A stretch of DNA of 39,332 nt from Azophilus sp964638775. Its GTDB lineage: Bacteria > Pseudomonadota > Gammaproteobacteria > Pseudomonadales > Azotimanducaceae. The translations under genes were made by a program, and so were the position numbers. Below, piece by piece: positions 8,606 to 17,585 of this stretch. The notes beneath the pieces were generated by a model. The model made no database searches, was not told the DNA's origin, and saw only the letters and a program-made list of their open reading frames with translations. The stretch is taken from NCBI GenBank assembly GCA_964638775.1, contig CAZWZH010000137.1, positions 1-39,332 of the forward strand. The letters run 5' to 3'. Numbering within the stretch: the stretch's first letter is position 1; every line of letters begins with the position of its first letter.

Positions 8606-11005
8606 ATGACGTGTTTGTTTCTGGCGCGCCGTATTGCGCATTCCATGGCCGCCGTCGCGGCGGTTTTCACCATCGGGTCCATGGCGGCGATGCCGGCTCT
8701 TGCCGAGGATGCAAGTTCGGCAACCGCATCTGCCGATTCGGCGCCGATCGAAGAAATCGTTGTCATGGCGCGGCGAAGGGAGGAGAACGTCCAGGATGTG
8801 CCGCTGGCGATCACTGCCCTGACCAGCGAGGCGCTGGAGATTCGCGGCATCGACGACATGATGGAACTGGAGGGAGCCGTGCCCAACCTGACTTTCAGGG
8901 CGGGGCGGGTCAGCGAGCTAGTTTTTTCGCCGGCCCTGCGAGGCCGTCGGGTCGGCAGCGACTTTCTTTCCCTCGACCAGGCGGTGAGCCTCTACTCCGA
9001 CGGCGTCAATCTACCCCGGGCGATGGCGGTCTCCGCGATCATGGTGGACCTGGACCGCGTGGAGGTGCTGAGGGGGCCGCAGGGTACGTTGTACGGGCGC
9101 AATTCAACGGGCGGGGCGATCAGTGTCTATGCCAACGACCCGACCGACGAATTGAGCGGCAGCGTGCGGGTGGAGTACGGGAATTACCAATTCCTGTCGA
9201 CCGAAGGCATTTTCAACATCCCCATGGGAGACCGGGCGGGTCTGCGTGTGGTTGCGCAAATCCGGGAACGGGACGGGTTCGGCCGGAACCTGGACGGACA
9301 CGACCTGGCGGATATCGACCAGAGTGAGTTCTACCGGGCCGTTTTTCGTGCCGAACTCAGCGACCAATTCTCCGTGCGGGCCATGGTCGCCAGTTTCGAC
9401 TCCGAGGGCGCCGGGCCCATACACCGAATGGTCGCGTTCAATCCGGAGTCGGGCGCGGCCGTTCAGGGGGCCTGCGAACTCGTTCAGCGGCCGTTCTGCG
9501 ATATCCCCGCCGACTTTGCGACGGTGCCGGGGCTGTTTCCGGCGCTGGGACAGGCGGCCGGAATGCTGTTCGAGGCCGCCGGCAATCCGGACCCCTACAG
9601 GCCGTCGTCCACGCTTGGCGATACGGAACCCTACTCCAACGGCGACAGCCTGCAATTCTCGCTGCAGTTGGACTACGACATCAGCGACTCGCTGCTTCTG
9701 CGCTCAATCACGGGATACAACGAACTCAGCCGCGACGCCTTCGCCGATGTGGACGGTTCGCCGTTCAGCCTCATCCACGTGGCTTGGGACTCGGAAAGCG
9801 AATTTTTCAGTCAGGAACTCAAGCTGCTCGGCTCGAACGAGAACCTGGACTGGGTGTTCGGGGTGTATTACGGAAAGGAAGAGGGCCAGGAACAGAACCC
9901 GACCTTTGTCGTGTCCCAGTTGAACCCCCTGAGTCCGTTCAACTTCAGAACCGACGGCATCGAGAACGAGACCCAGGCGGCGTTCGCTCAAGCCGACTGG
10001 CGCTTCTCGGATGGCTGGACGCTGACCGGGGGTTACCGCTACACGGTCGACAAGCGCTCCACGGACGCATCCACGGCGCTCGCGTTCTTCGAACTCTGCG
10101 CCATACCGTCCCCGACCGCCCCCGGCGGCCTCTGGCTCCCGTTCGATCCCTCCACGGCACAGTGCCCCAGAACGTTCAAGGACAAGTTCAAGGACGACTC
10201 CTGGATCGTTTCGCTGCAGCGCCGGCTGTCGGATAACGCGATGGTTTACGGCAAGGTGTCGAAAGGTTACCGCACCGGCGGGTTCAACCTGCGCGTGGCG
10301 TTCGACGTTCAATCCGGGCAGGCGGTGGACCCGGAAACGGTCATCGAATACGAAATCGGCGCCAAGGCGAACTTCGCCGACGGCCGGGTTCGGCTCAATG
10401 GGGCGGTTTTCTTCGACGATTATGACGACATGCACGTGGTCTCCGTGGTCGACACCATAATCGGCCTTCCCGCCACGATTACCGAGAACGCCGCATCGGC
10501 GGAGATCTTCGGTGTCGAGGGAGAGGCCCGGCTACTGCTTGCCGATTCGTTCGAGTTGGATTTGAACTTCGGATACCTGGACGCTGAGAACAAGGAACGC
10601 ATCCGCGAGGACGGCGTAGACCTTTCCGGGACGCCCATGTCCGGTATTCCGGACTGGACTTTCGGTGTGGGCGCCCAGTATGGGAACAGCCTGCCGTTCG
10701 GCGATGTGCTGGTTCGGATCGGCTACCAGGTGCGGGACAAGATCGACTACGAGGGAAGCACGCCCGCCAACGACCTGGTGCCCGGAATCGGGGTGCGGGG
10801 CTCCGTCGGCCTGCTCAATGCGAAAGTCTCCGTCGATTTCCAGGCGTGGAACGCAACCCTGTCGCTGTGGGGCAAGAACCTCACCGACGAGGCCTACGAA
10901 AACGACGTCATCGTCACCTACGACTCCCTTGGCGGCGTATCCGAGATTGTCGGCCCGCCGCGAACCTACGGAGTCTCCCTGACCAAACGCTTCGGGAACT
11001 TCTAG
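8606..11005 (+). CDS. TonB-dependent outer-membrane receptor
   Basis: From ATG 8606, behind a strong GAGGAGAGAGG ribosome site, the protein has 799 residues. It begins with a Sec signal peptide (arginines, hydrophobic AVAAVFTIGSMAAM, cleavage near ALA-ED at about 33). Then comes the TonB-box/plug start EEIVVMARRREENVQDVP. Plug motifs include the RGPQGTLYGRNSTGGAI segment, and a long series of alternating beta-strands ends in aromatic F at the C-terminus (RFGNF), as in beta-barrels. It belongs to the large class used by catabolic proteobacteria to import sterol-, terpenoid- or aromatic-type compounds or siderophores; the ligand cannot be inferred. Earlier in-frame starts would put an arginine-rich tail before the signal peptide and are unlikely. 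It is followed by a bidirectional hairpin. Confidence 0.95.
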   Translation: MTCLFLARRIAHSMAAVAAVFTIGSMAAMPALAEDASSATASADSAPIEEIVVMARRREENVQDVPLAITALTSEALEIRGIDDMMELEGAVPNLTFRAGRVSELVFSPALRGRRVGSDFLSLDQAVSLYSDGVNLPRAMAVSAIMVDLDRVEVLRGPQGTLYGRNSTGGAISVYANDPTDELSGSVRVEYGNYQFLSTEGIFNIPMGDRAGLRVVAQIRERDGFGRNLDGHDLADIDQSEFYRAVFRAELSDQFSVRAMVASFDSEGAGPIHRMVAFNPESGAAVQGACELVQRPFCDIPADFATVPGLFPALGQAAGMLFEAAGNPDPYRPSSTLGDTEPYSNGDSLQFSLQLDYDISDSLLLRSITGYNELSRDAFADVDGSPFSLIHVAWDSESEFFSQELKLLGSNENLDWVFGVYYGKEEGQEQNPTFVVSQLNPLSPFNFRTDGIENETQAAFAQADWRFSDGWTLTGGYRYTVDKRSTDASTALAFFELCAIPSPTAPGGLWLPFDPSTAQCPRTFKDKFKDDSWIVSLQRRLSDNAMVYGKVSKGYRTGGFNLRVAFDVQSGQAVDPETVIEYEIGAKANFADGRVRLNGAVFFDDYDDMHVVSVVDTIIGLPATITENAASAEIFGVEGEARLLLADSFELDLNFGYLDAENKERIREDGVDLSGTPMSGIPDWTFGVGAQYGNSLPFGDVLVRIGYQVRDKIDYEGSTPANDLVPGIGVRGSVGLLNAKVSVDFQAWNATLSLWGKNLTDEAYENDVIVTYDSLGGVSEIVGPPRTYGVSLTKRFGNF

Positions 11006-11041
11006 GAATCGGCGGAGGCCGGTTCTCGAGAGGAAAAGTTC

Positions 11042-11068
11042 AACGAGGGGCAGGTCCGGCCCCTCGTT
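11042..11068. terminator. Hairpin terminator between convergent genes
   Basis: A 10-bp perfect stem, AACGAGGGGC (11042-11051) with GCCCCTCGTT (11059-11068), encloses a 7-nt loop. It lies in the 106-bp gap between the convergent TonB-receptor and amidohydrolase genes. Arms begin with A's and end with T's, but there is no long T tract. It could end transcription from both sides. Confidence 0.6.
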
Positions 11069-11111
11069 TCCCCTCGATTTCGGTCAGTCGGACCAGCATC
11101 CCCGCCTGCGC

Positions 11112-12890
11112 TCAAAGCTCCCCGGTATCGTAGACCACCTGACCGCCGACCACGGTTCGCAGGACCTGCAATTTGTCGATGGATGCCGCATCGATTTCAA
11201 GATAGTCGCCATCGAGCACCACGAAATCCGCGAGGAATCCCGGGCGGATCTGGCCTAGTGAATTGCCCCTGAAAACCATCTGCGCGTTGTTTCTGGTATG
11301 GGCGATGAGTGCCTCCTCCCGGGTAAGCAACTGGTCTTCGTCGAGTACGCGCTCGCCATTCATCGCGCGGCCCGTCACGGCCCACTCCAGGCTGACCAGG
11401 GGATCGATCTGCGCTGCCTTGGACCCGTCGGTACCGATGCCCCAGTTCACGCCGCTGTCCTGAACCATGCGCAGGGGCGGAACGGACGTCGCCGCGTCGC
11501 CGTACTGCTCGATCAGGGAACCCGGGCGACGCACTACCGACATGCTGCGCAACATCAGGGAAATGCCGAGGTCGCGGATGCGGGCAAGCTGTTCGCGGGT
11601 CACCAGTTCGGCGTGGGTGAAGGTGACTTGAGCCGGATACAGCGTATAGCGTTGCGAGAGTTCCTCAAGAAGGCGCAGGTGGAATTCGATTGCTTCGGAG
11701 CGCACGACGTGGATCTGTGCCGCCAGACCCCGTTTCAGCAGGCTCTCGAGCAACAGCCGCACCGGCTCGGCATGTTCGTCGGCTATGGGTCTCCGGTCAT
11801 CGAGGCCGTCCACGATCTGCACCGGAATGTAGAACGCTTCACCGATCGCCATGGTGTCGTAGTAGTGGTCCCCATTGAGCACGGGCGGCATCTGGGCGAT
11901 CTGCCGGGCCGCCCGTTCGGCGTGCTCCGGGTTGGCCAGCATGAACTGGCGGGTGCGAAAAACCCGGATCGTCAACTCGTTCGCCGCGTGCAGTGCCTCC
12001 ACCGACCGGTACGCTTCCTCGGTAATCAGGCCCCCGGCCGGGTCGTAGGTGGTGGTCAGGCCCAGGGAGTTGTAATACGCCTGAGCCTTGCGCACGCCAT
12101 CGATGAGTTCCGCTTCGGTCAGGGCGGGCAGGACGCCCGTGACCGCAAGCACCATTCGCATGCCCCCCGACAGATACCCGGTTGCAGCACCGTTCGGACC
12201 CCGCTCCACGTTCGGCTCGAGAAGGCCAGCCAGCGCGGCGGCCCCGGGCCTTAACGGCGGGCCCGGTTGCGCAAGCGCTTCCGGGTCGAGTTCGGCGTCT
12301 ACTGCGCCGGTGACGCCCTGGGGCGCGGCCGGGTCAATCCCGAAATGCTCCAGGAAAGCGGAGTTCACGAACGCGTGGTCGTACTGGGCCTGCAGGAACG
12401 CCGGGCGGCCGCTGGCGACGGCATCAAGCTCCGAGAGCGTAAAGCGCGGCTCGGGGTCTCTGAACTGCTCCTCGTTCCAGCCGCCCAAGGCAATCAGCCA
12501 CTGGTCACCGGCCAGCCGGTCAGCGACGCCCCGCAGCCGTTCCAGGGCGGCACCCTTGCTCGTGACGCCCTCCAGCCGGACCAGGTGGCTCCAGTGCTGC
12601 GCCCCGCGCACGAAATGATTGTGGTTGTCGATCAACCCCGGCACCACGGTGCGCCCCTCGAGATCCACCACCTGCGTGGCGTCGTCGGCCAGGGACAACA
12701 TGTCTTTGCTCGTGCCCGCGGCGATGAACCGGTCGGCTGCTGTCGCGAACCCTTCGACGATCGAGAACTGGTCGTCGACGGTGACGACCTTGCCGTTGAC
12801 GTAGACGACCTGGGGCGCCGCGGCAGCCCATGAAGCAAACAGGATTGGCGATAGCACGAGAATACGGAAACGACACAAAGGAATGTTCAT
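11112..12890 (-). CDS. Exported amidohydrolase, YtcJ/NfdA-like (Amidohydro_3)
   Basis: The 592-residue protein starts at ATG 12890 with GGAG eight bases upstream. An N-terminal signal peptide (hydrophobic LVLSPILFASWAAAA, cleavage near residue 25) predicts periplasmic location. The mature part opens with the amidohydrolase composite beta-domain (VVYVNGKVVTVDD), then the metal motif in VPGLIDNHNHF. Further metal-site segments are QIHVVRSEAIEFH, FTHAELV and GIGTDGSKAAQIDP, and it closes with PGFLADFVVLDGD. This is the YtcJ/NfdA layout; such enzymes hydrolyse C-N or related bonds with a mononuclear or binuclear metal centre. It is divergent from AveC-like gene 1 and shares a 188-bp regulatory region with it. 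The substrate is unknown; it may trim a conjugated or amide-linked substrate before uptake (inference). Confidence 0.9.
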   Translation of the reverse strand: MNIPLCRFRILVLSPILFASWAAAAPQVVYVNGKVVTVDDQFSIVEGFATAADRFIAAGTSKDMLSLADDATQVVDLEGRTVVPGLIDNHNHFVRGAQHWSHLVRLEGVTSKGAALERLRGVADRLAGDQWLIALGGWNEEQFRDPEPRFTLSELDAVASGRPAFLQAQYDHAFVNSAFLEHFGIDPAAPQGVTGAVDAELDPEALAQPGPPLRPGAAALAGLLEPNVERGPNGAATGYLSGGMRMVLAVTGVLPALTEAELIDGVRKAQAYYNSLGLTTTYDPAGGLITEEAYRSVEALHAANELTIRVFRTRQFMLANPEHAERAARQIAQMPPVLNGDHYYDTMAIGEAFYIPVQIVDGLDDRRPIADEHAEPVRLLLESLLKRGLAAQIHVVRSEAIEFHLRLLEELSQRYTLYPAQVTFTHAELVTREQLARIRDLGISLMLRSMSVVRRPGSLIEQYGDAATSVPPLRMVQDSGVNWGIGTDGSKAAQIDPLVSLEWAVTGRAMNGERVLDEDQLLTREEALIAHTRNNAQMVFRGNSLGQIRPGFLADFVVLDGDYLEIDAASIDKLQVLRTVVGGQVVYDTGEL

Positions 12891-13018
12891 GCACTTACTC
12901 CAGAGGAAAACGAAACGGACCCTGTCCGATCAACAGGAGGTCCGGTCGGAATTGCTTCACAAGAAGGTACCGCATACCTGCTCTCGGAGCCGAATCGAAG
13001 GAATTGGTCCGTATTCGA

Positions 13019-13048
13019 TTGAATTGATTCCACTTTAATAAGTATACT
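13019..13048 (+). promoter_or_regulatory. Promoter of AveC-like gene 1 with AGTATACT site 2
   Basis: TTGAAT (13019-13024) and TATACT (13043-13048) are 18 bp apart, just 30 bp before the AveC-1 start. The -10 is inside the AGTATACT palindrome (13041-13048), the same arrangement as at the TonB receptor. It lies in the divergent region with the exported amidohydrolase and could affect both genes. Confidence 0.6.
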
Positions 13049-13078
13049 CATTAACGAGGAAAAGCAAGGGAGGCCCCC

Positions 13079-14113
13079 ATGGCTGTTGCAACGAGCGCGG
13101 CACCGCTGCCGATCGAGGGCGGGCGCACGGAACCCATCTACATCTGGGCCGCCATCGGCGTGTTTTTCTTCGCGTTGCAGGCATACGTCTTCGGAGGATG
13201 GATACTCTCCGACGACTTCGCCCCGTCGAATCCCGGCCCGGATGTCATGCCGGGCTACACCGCCTTCTTCGCCACGTTCTTCCAGATCTTCAACGTAGTG
13301 CTCGCGGCCGGCGTGATCGCCTACGCTGTGCGCACCTGTCGCCGGGAGGGCCGCGTCACCGTCGCGCTGCTGTTCGTGTTCGCGTGGCTCACCACGCTCT
13401 GGCTGGACCCGTTGGGAAACTACTTCCGTCTGGTTTACACCTACAACTCGCACATGATCAATTTCGGCTCCTGGGTCAACTTCATTCCCGGCTGGGTGTT
13501 GCCGCACGGCAATTTCATTGCCGAGCCGCTGGTGTTCAATGTCGGCGCCTTCATGTCGATCGTTCCGCTGCAGTGCTGGTTCATGGCATGGATGATGCGC
13601 CGGAGCAGGGCGCGCTGGCCCTGGATCTCAAGCTTCGGATTGATCGGCATCTGCTTCTTCTGGGGTTTTCTCACCGACCTGATCATTGAAGGATTGTGGG
13701 TGCGCATGGGGCTGTACGTATTCAGCGGCACCGTGCATTCCTGGTCGCTGTTTGGCGGTGAGTGGTATCAGTTCCCGCTCTATAACAGCATCTTCTGGGG
13801 CGGCGTGCTTACCCTGGCCACCTGCCTGTGGTACTTCCGCAACGACAAGGGGCAGACCTTCGCCGAGTTGGGCAGCGAGAAGATCGCCTCTCCCGCCACG
13901 CGCAACTTCCTGCGCTTCGCCGCCATCGCGGCGGTGCTCAATGTCGGCTGGGTGGTCTTTTCCGTCTGCATGGGCATCGTTTCCTTCCAGATGGATACCA
14001 CGCCGGAACTGCCTAGCTACCTCACAAACGGCATCTGCGGCGAAGGCACGCCCTATCCATGCCCCGGCCCGGACGTGCATGTGCCTCTGCCGGAATCCGG
14101 ACCGCTACAGTAA
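13079..14113 (+). CDS. AveC-like (spirocyclase family) membrane protein 1
   Basis: The 344-residue integral membrane protein has about six to seven hydrophobic segments. Hallmarks remembered from the AveC-like family are present in order: WLDPLGNYFRLVYTYNSH, NFGSW...IPGW, AEPL, WMMRRSRARWP, a G-L-I-G segment, the aromatic FSGTVHSWSLFGGEWYQFPLY loop, WGG, NDKGQTFAELG, and a C-terminal ICGEGTPYPCPGPDVHVP tail. AveC of avermectin biosynthesis acts in spiroketal formation; the function of the many bacterial homologues outside antibiotic clusters is not established. The ATG follows AAGGGAGG (13066-13073). It is a close paralogue of the gene at 19186-20220. It probably acts on a hydrophobic intermediate at the inner membrane (inference). 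Confidence 0.78.
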   Translation: MAVATSAAPLPIEGGRTEPIYIWAAIGVFFFALQAYVFGGWILSDDFAPSNPGPDVMPGYTAFFATFFQIFNVVLAAGVIAYAVRTCRREGRVTVALLFVFAWLTTLWLDPLGNYFRLVYTYNSHMINFGSWVNFIPGWVLPHGNFIAEPLVFNVGAFMSIVPLQCWFMAWMMRRSRARWPWISSFGLIGICFFWGFLTDLIIEGLWVRMGLYVFSGTVHSWSLFGGEWYQFPLYNSIFWGGVLTLATCLWYFRNDKGQTFAELGSEKIASPATRNFLRFAAIAAVLNVGWVVFSVCMGIVSFQMDTTPELPSYLTNGICGEGTPYPCPGPDVHVPLPESGPLQ

Positions 14114-14215
14114 CCCTGTGAGCCACCGTGCAGGCTCGCGTTGAGGCGTTGCGCGAAACCGATCCCGAAACCATCGTCTCTATCAGGGAATAGGTGCGGC
14201 CAGGGGGAGCTTCGG

Positions 14216-15415
14216 TCAGATGATGCCGTCGGCTCTGAGCGCGTCCAACTCGGTGGCGGACAGACCCAGCACGCTCGACAGCACTTCGTCGGTGTGCTCG
14301 CGGAGGCGGGGCGCACCCCTGGGGGTGGCCGGCATCTCGCCCAGCAGGCGGGGGTAGGGCGCCTGCTGGCGAACCGGCCCGACTACCGGATCCTGAACCG
14401 TGCAGATGTCGCCCCTGGCCAGGACGTGCTCGTCGGAGGTAAGGTCGGCCACGTCGTAGATCTTGCCTGCAGGCACGTCGCAGGCGATGCAGCGTGCCTC
14501 TATTTCGTCGGCGTCTCCCTCCGAGACCCATTGGGCCACGACCGCGTTGATCTCGGCCCCGTGGCGGGCTCGGGACGCGGCGGTGGCGAACCGCTCGTCG
14601 TCGGCCAGCTCGGGCCGGCCCATCGCCCGGCACAGCCGTTCAAAGAAGGTCTGACTGGCGCCGACGATGTACACGTAGCGCGAGTCGCGGCTGGCATAGT
14701 TGCCGATCGGCGCCAGGGTGTCGAGTCCGCTGGCCGAACGGTTGCGAACCATGCCCAGCCGGTCGTAGGCGGCGATTGTCCATTCCATGATGCGCAGCAT
14801 GGAGCCGTACATGTACACGTCGATCACCCCGCCAATTCCGGTTCCGCGGGCGTCGCGGTCATAGAGCATGCTGGTGATCGCCTGCGCTGCAAACAGGGCG
14901 CTCAGATAGCCGGCGATGTTCACTCCGGGCCTTGCCGGGGGCCGGTCGGGATCCCCGGTGAGGTGCATCAGCCCGCTGAAGGCCAGCGCGTTCCCATTGA
15001 GTCCCGGGCGTAGCGACTTGGGGCCGTCCTGGCCGAATACGCTGAATCGGGCCGTCACCACCCGCGGCGGAAGGCGGGAGGGGTCGATCCCCCAGCGTTC
15101 GAGGGTGCCGGGGCGGAAACTCTCGCACACCACGTCGCTGGCGGCTGCCAGTGCACGGAAGAGCTCCTGGCCCTGGGGGCGGCGCAGGTCGATGGTCACC
15201 GACTTGCGTCCCCGGCCCTCCACCGACCAGTAGAGAGAGTACAGTTGGCCGTTGTCGTCGACGTAGGGGCCGAGTTCGCGCAACCTGTCGCCTCGAACGG
15301 GCTCCTCGATCTTGATGATTTCGGCACCCTGCTCGCCCAATATACCGGCGCAGAACGGTGCCGAGACCCGGGATCCCAGATCGATCACTCGCAAACCTTC
15401 AAGGGGGCGTCTCAT
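14216..15415 (-). CDS. CaiB/BaiF class III CoA-transferase (A)
   Basis: The protein has 399 residues from ATG 15415, preceded by GGAG at suitable spacing; the in-frame TTG at 15427 is less likely. It opens with LEGLRVIDLGSR, then G-A-E-I-I-K-I-E, GRGRKSVTIDLRRPQG, CESFRPGTLERWGIDP and GVIDVYMYGS, whose Asp matches the catalytic aspartate of formyl-CoA transferase-type enzymes. The C-terminal CxxHxVPAG-like region reads ACDVPAGKIYDV. These enzymes move CoA between carboxylates via mixed anhydride and thioester intermediates. It is a tandem paralogue of the next gene upstream (15590-16792) and would follow it in transcription. Class III transferases can be homodimeric or pair with a paralogue; a heteromer is possible here. 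The acid substrate is unknown. Confidence 0.93.
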   Translation of the reverse strand: MRRPLEGLRVIDLGSRVSAPFCAGILGEQGAEIIKIEEPVRGDRLRELGPYVDDNGQLYSLYWSVEGRGRKSVTIDLRRPQGQELFRALAAASDVVCESFRPGTLERWGIDPSRLPPRVVTARFSVFGQDGPKSLRPGLNGNALAFSGLMHLTGDPDRPPARPGVNIAGYLSALFAAQAITSMLYDRDARGTGIGGVIDVYMYGSMLRIMEWTIAAYDRLGMVRNRSASGLDTLAPIGNYASRDSRYVYIVGASQTFFERLCRAMGRPELADDERFATAASRARHGAEINAVVAQWVSEGDADEIEARCIACDVPAGKIYDVADLTSDEHVLARGDICTVQDPVVGPVRQQAPYPRLLGEMPATPRGAPRLREHTDEVLSSVLGLSATELDALRADGII

Positions 15416-15589
15416 AACAGTCTCCAATTCACGGCGGGCGTTGCTGGTTCACGGAGAACGGCCCTTCAGCGAGCTGTTCTCGAAATGAAGTGAGCGGCGG
15501 GACGAGCCAGGCCGGGCACGGGCCTCGGTTACCCCGCTCAGGGCGGACACCCGCCCCGTTGCCGGTATGACTCCCTGCGGACCCAATGC

Positions 15590-16792
15590 TCAGATCGCGT
15601 TGCGCTCTCGCAGAGCGGTGATCTGGTCTCCCGAGAGTTTCAGCACGCTCGAGAGCACCTCGTCGGTGTGCTTGCCCAGTCGGGGCGCGCCCGCCGGGAC
15701 GGGAAGCGGGCCGTCATCGAAACGGGGGTAGGGGGCCTGCTGACGAACCGGGCCGATGACAGGATCGTCGATCGTGCAGACGTCTCCGCGGGCGCGCACA
15801 TGGTCGTCGGCAACCAGGTGCGACACGTCATTGACGACGGCGACGGGCACGCCGTGACGAAGGCAGCGTTCTTCAATGGCGGCCGCGTCCAGCCCGGATG
15901 CCCACTCGGCAACGGCCTGGTTGACAACCTCCCGGTTGCGGCGCCGCGCCCTTGGCGTGGCGAATCGCTCGTCGGCCAGCAGTTCGGGCCGGCCCATCGC
16001 CTCGCAGAGGCGTTCGACCACAGCCTGGCGCACGGCCATGATGCACACATAGCGGCCGTCCCGGCTTCGGAAGTTGTCGAGCGGCGCAGCCTGGTCCGAC
16101 CGGTTGCCCGTGCGCTGGCGCACCGAGCCCAGGCGGTCGTAGGCCGCGATTGTCCACTCCATGATCCGCAGCACCGACCCGTACAGGTAGGCGTCTACGA
16201 CGCCTCCGGTTCCGGTGCCCCTGGCATCGCGCTCATAGAGCATGCTCGTCACGGCCTGGGCGGCGAATACCCCGGTCAGGTAGTCGGAAACGAAAAGGCC
16301 GGGCCGGGTCGGGGGCTGGTCTGCATGCCCGGTGAGGTGCGTCAGCCCGGCAAACGCGACTGCGTTGTTGTCGAAACCGTGGTACAGGGACTTGGGCCCG
16401 TGCTGGCCGTACAGGCTGATGCGGGCAGTTACCAGCTTCGGGTCGAGCCGGGACGGATCGATGTTCCAGCGCTCCAACGTGCCCGGTCGGAAGTTCTCGC
16501 AAACCACGTCCGATACCGAAGCCAGGCGCCGAAACAGGTCCTGGCCCTCGGGGAGCCGAAGGTTGACGGTCACCGATTTGCGTCCCCGGCCCTCCACCGA
16601 CCAGAAGAGGGAGTAGAAGTTGCCGTCGTCGTCAGTAGTGAAAGGCCCGTTCGATCGGCTCCCGTCGCCGCGGCCGGGGTCCTCGATCTTGATCACCTCC
16701 GCGCCCTGCTCACCGAGGATGCCGGCGCAGAACGGGGCAGCGATCCGGGTGCCTGCATCGAGCACCCTGATACCGGCCAAAGGCTGCCTCAC
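15590..16792 (-). CDS. CaiB/BaiF class III CoA-transferase (B)
   Basis: The 400-residue protein begins at GTG 16792, where the sequence (V/M-RQPLAGIRVLDAGTR) matches the N-terminus of its neighbour; no strong ribosome site precedes it. It shares the same landmarks: GILGEQGAEVIKIEDPGRGD, GRGRKSVTVNLRLPEGQ, CENFRPGTLERWNIDPSRL, and VVDAYLYGS with the presumed catalytic Asp. By eye the two transferases are well over half identical, which points to gene duplication or a heteromeric pair with split substrate range. It activates or exchanges CoA on a pathway carboxylate. The 174-bp gap to the next transferase holds no gene and no clear terminator, so co-transcription is likely. Confidence 0.92.
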   Translation of the reverse strand: MRQPLAGIRVLDAGTRIAAPFCAGILGEQGAEVIKIEDPGRGDGSRSNGPFTTDDDGNFYSLFWSVEGRGRKSVTVNLRLPEGQDLFRRLASVSDVVCENFRPGTLERWNIDPSRLDPKLVTARISLYGQHGPKSLYHGFDNNAVAFAGLTHLTGHADQPPTRPGLFVSDYLTGVFAAQAVTSMLYERDARGTGTGGVVDAYLYGSVLRIMEWTIAAYDRLGSVRQRTGNRSDQAAPLDNFRSRDGRYVCIMAVRQAVVERLCEAMGRPELLADERFATPRARRRNREVVNQAVAEWASGLDAAAIEERCLRHGVPVAVVNDVSHLVADDHVRARGDVCTIDDPVIGPVRQQAPYPRFDDGPLPVPAGAPRLGKHTDEVLSSVLKLSGDQITALRERNAI

Positions 16793-17169
16793 CGGGGCTG
16801 CCGATCGCGGTGCGGGAAGAAGACCTCCCTCATGAAGCTTTTCTGCATGCCTCGCTCCAGTACGCCCGGGGTGGGGCGGTGTTGTGTATCCAGCACTTCG
16901 GCAGCCGGCCGAACCGGTGAGCCACCCGCCTGGCCATCTTGAGCCCCAGGGTGCCGATCGGAAGGGATGCGGTAAAGATCATGCGTACCCCCAGGTCACG
17001 CGATTTCCCAGGTTGCTTCGGGTTTGGAACAATTGCAGGGCACCGGCAGCATTCGCGTCAGTTTGATTGTCGCCATCGGACGCGTCAACACCGTACGCAT
17101 CTACGCCGCGTGCCTCCGCGGCGGCCTGTTCGAGCGCCACCGCACTTGCATGGAAAAATTCTCAACTCG

Positions 17170-17203
17170 TTGATTTAAATATATTTTCTATTTGACATAC
17201 TAT
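17170..17203 (+). promoter_or_regulatory. AT-rich promoter-like patch ahead of the structured leader
   Basis: The segment is strikingly AT-rich in GC-rich surroundings. It contains TTGATT (17170-17175), TTGACA (17192-17197) and TACTAT (17198-17203). No pair has ideal 16-18 bp spacing, so the exact promoter is uncertain. CATACTAT resembles half of the AGTATACT sites. A start here would give a leader of roughly 370 nt before the LuxE-like gene. Confidence 0.35.
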
Positions 17204-17303
17204 CGGTGACTCGGCACCGAGAGCAGGTATGCGGTACGGGTATCCGGCACGCCAAGCGGACGCGTTGTCGTGGAATTCGACAGTGCAGATTGTTCAACAC
17301 CCG

Positions 17304-17385
17304 GCCCCGCAACCAGTTGCGGGGCGTCGCCACCTGCCGAAGCGATGCTTCGGCTCGGGCTGCGCCCGACCGGTGGCGACCCCGC
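17304..17385. other. Multi-hairpin element: three-way junction with a competing upstream hairpin
   Basis: Outer arms 17319-17334 and 17372-17385 pair over 14 bp (GCGGGG plus TCGCCACC against GGTGGCGA plus CCCCGC), with a 2-nt bulge. They enclose two perfect hairpins: 17336-17354 (GCCGAAGC, loop GAT, GCTTCGGC) and 17355-17369 (TCGGGC, loop TGC, GCCCGA). In addition, 17304-17313 (GCCCCGCAAC) can pair with 17316-17325 (GTTGCGGGGC), using the same bases as the outer 5' arm, so the two folds are mutually exclusive. It could be a structured mRNA leader with a switch, a repetitive extragenic palindromic unit, or a small RNA. I do not recognise a known riboswitch class. Confidence 0.55.
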
Positions 17386-17585
17386 ACCGCACACCTACTC
17401 TCTCCCAGCGGGTTTCTGTTCCTTGCGCGTCAGCGTCCCGGCGGGCCGGGTTGGGAACTTTCATGCAGCAGAATGATCAAGCCTGTTCCCGGGGATGCAC
17501 CGCCAAGGGAATTTGATGTAGCTTAGCCGCGAACCGGACAACTGCGCCGGCAGGGCATCCGTCGCGGGTTTTCAGGAGGCTGGCA

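Larger units (their letters stand above)
16793..17585. other. Long gene-free region upstream of the LuxE-like gene
   Basis: About 790 bp lack any convincing gene. Several 60-106-residue ORFs overlap in three plus-strand frames at 17206-17526, but none has recognisable sequence and their DNA is dominated by hairpins. A 50-codon minus-strand ORF (16832-16984) also resembles nothing I know. Real content appears to be an AT-rich promoter-like patch (17170-17203), a compact multi-hairpin element (17304-17385), a smaller hairpin at 17437-17450 (CCGGG-type arms), and the AGGAGG ribosome site at 17574-17579 of the LuxE-like gene. Confidence 0.55.

Noticed and set aside
16832..16984. 50-codon minus-strand ORF upstream of CoA-transferase B
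   Set aside because: It has no ribosome site or recognisable sequence; short ORFs like this are expected by chance.
17304..17385. tRNA-like cloverleaf
   Set aside because: Despite several stems, the arm lengths, loops and lack of a T-loop or CCA-type acceptor do not fit a tRNA.
17206..17526. Three overlapping plus-strand ORFs (68-106 residues) upstream of the LuxE-like gene
   Set aside because: They share the same DNA in three frames, resemble no protein, and the DNA is explained by hairpins in GC-rich sequence with few stops.
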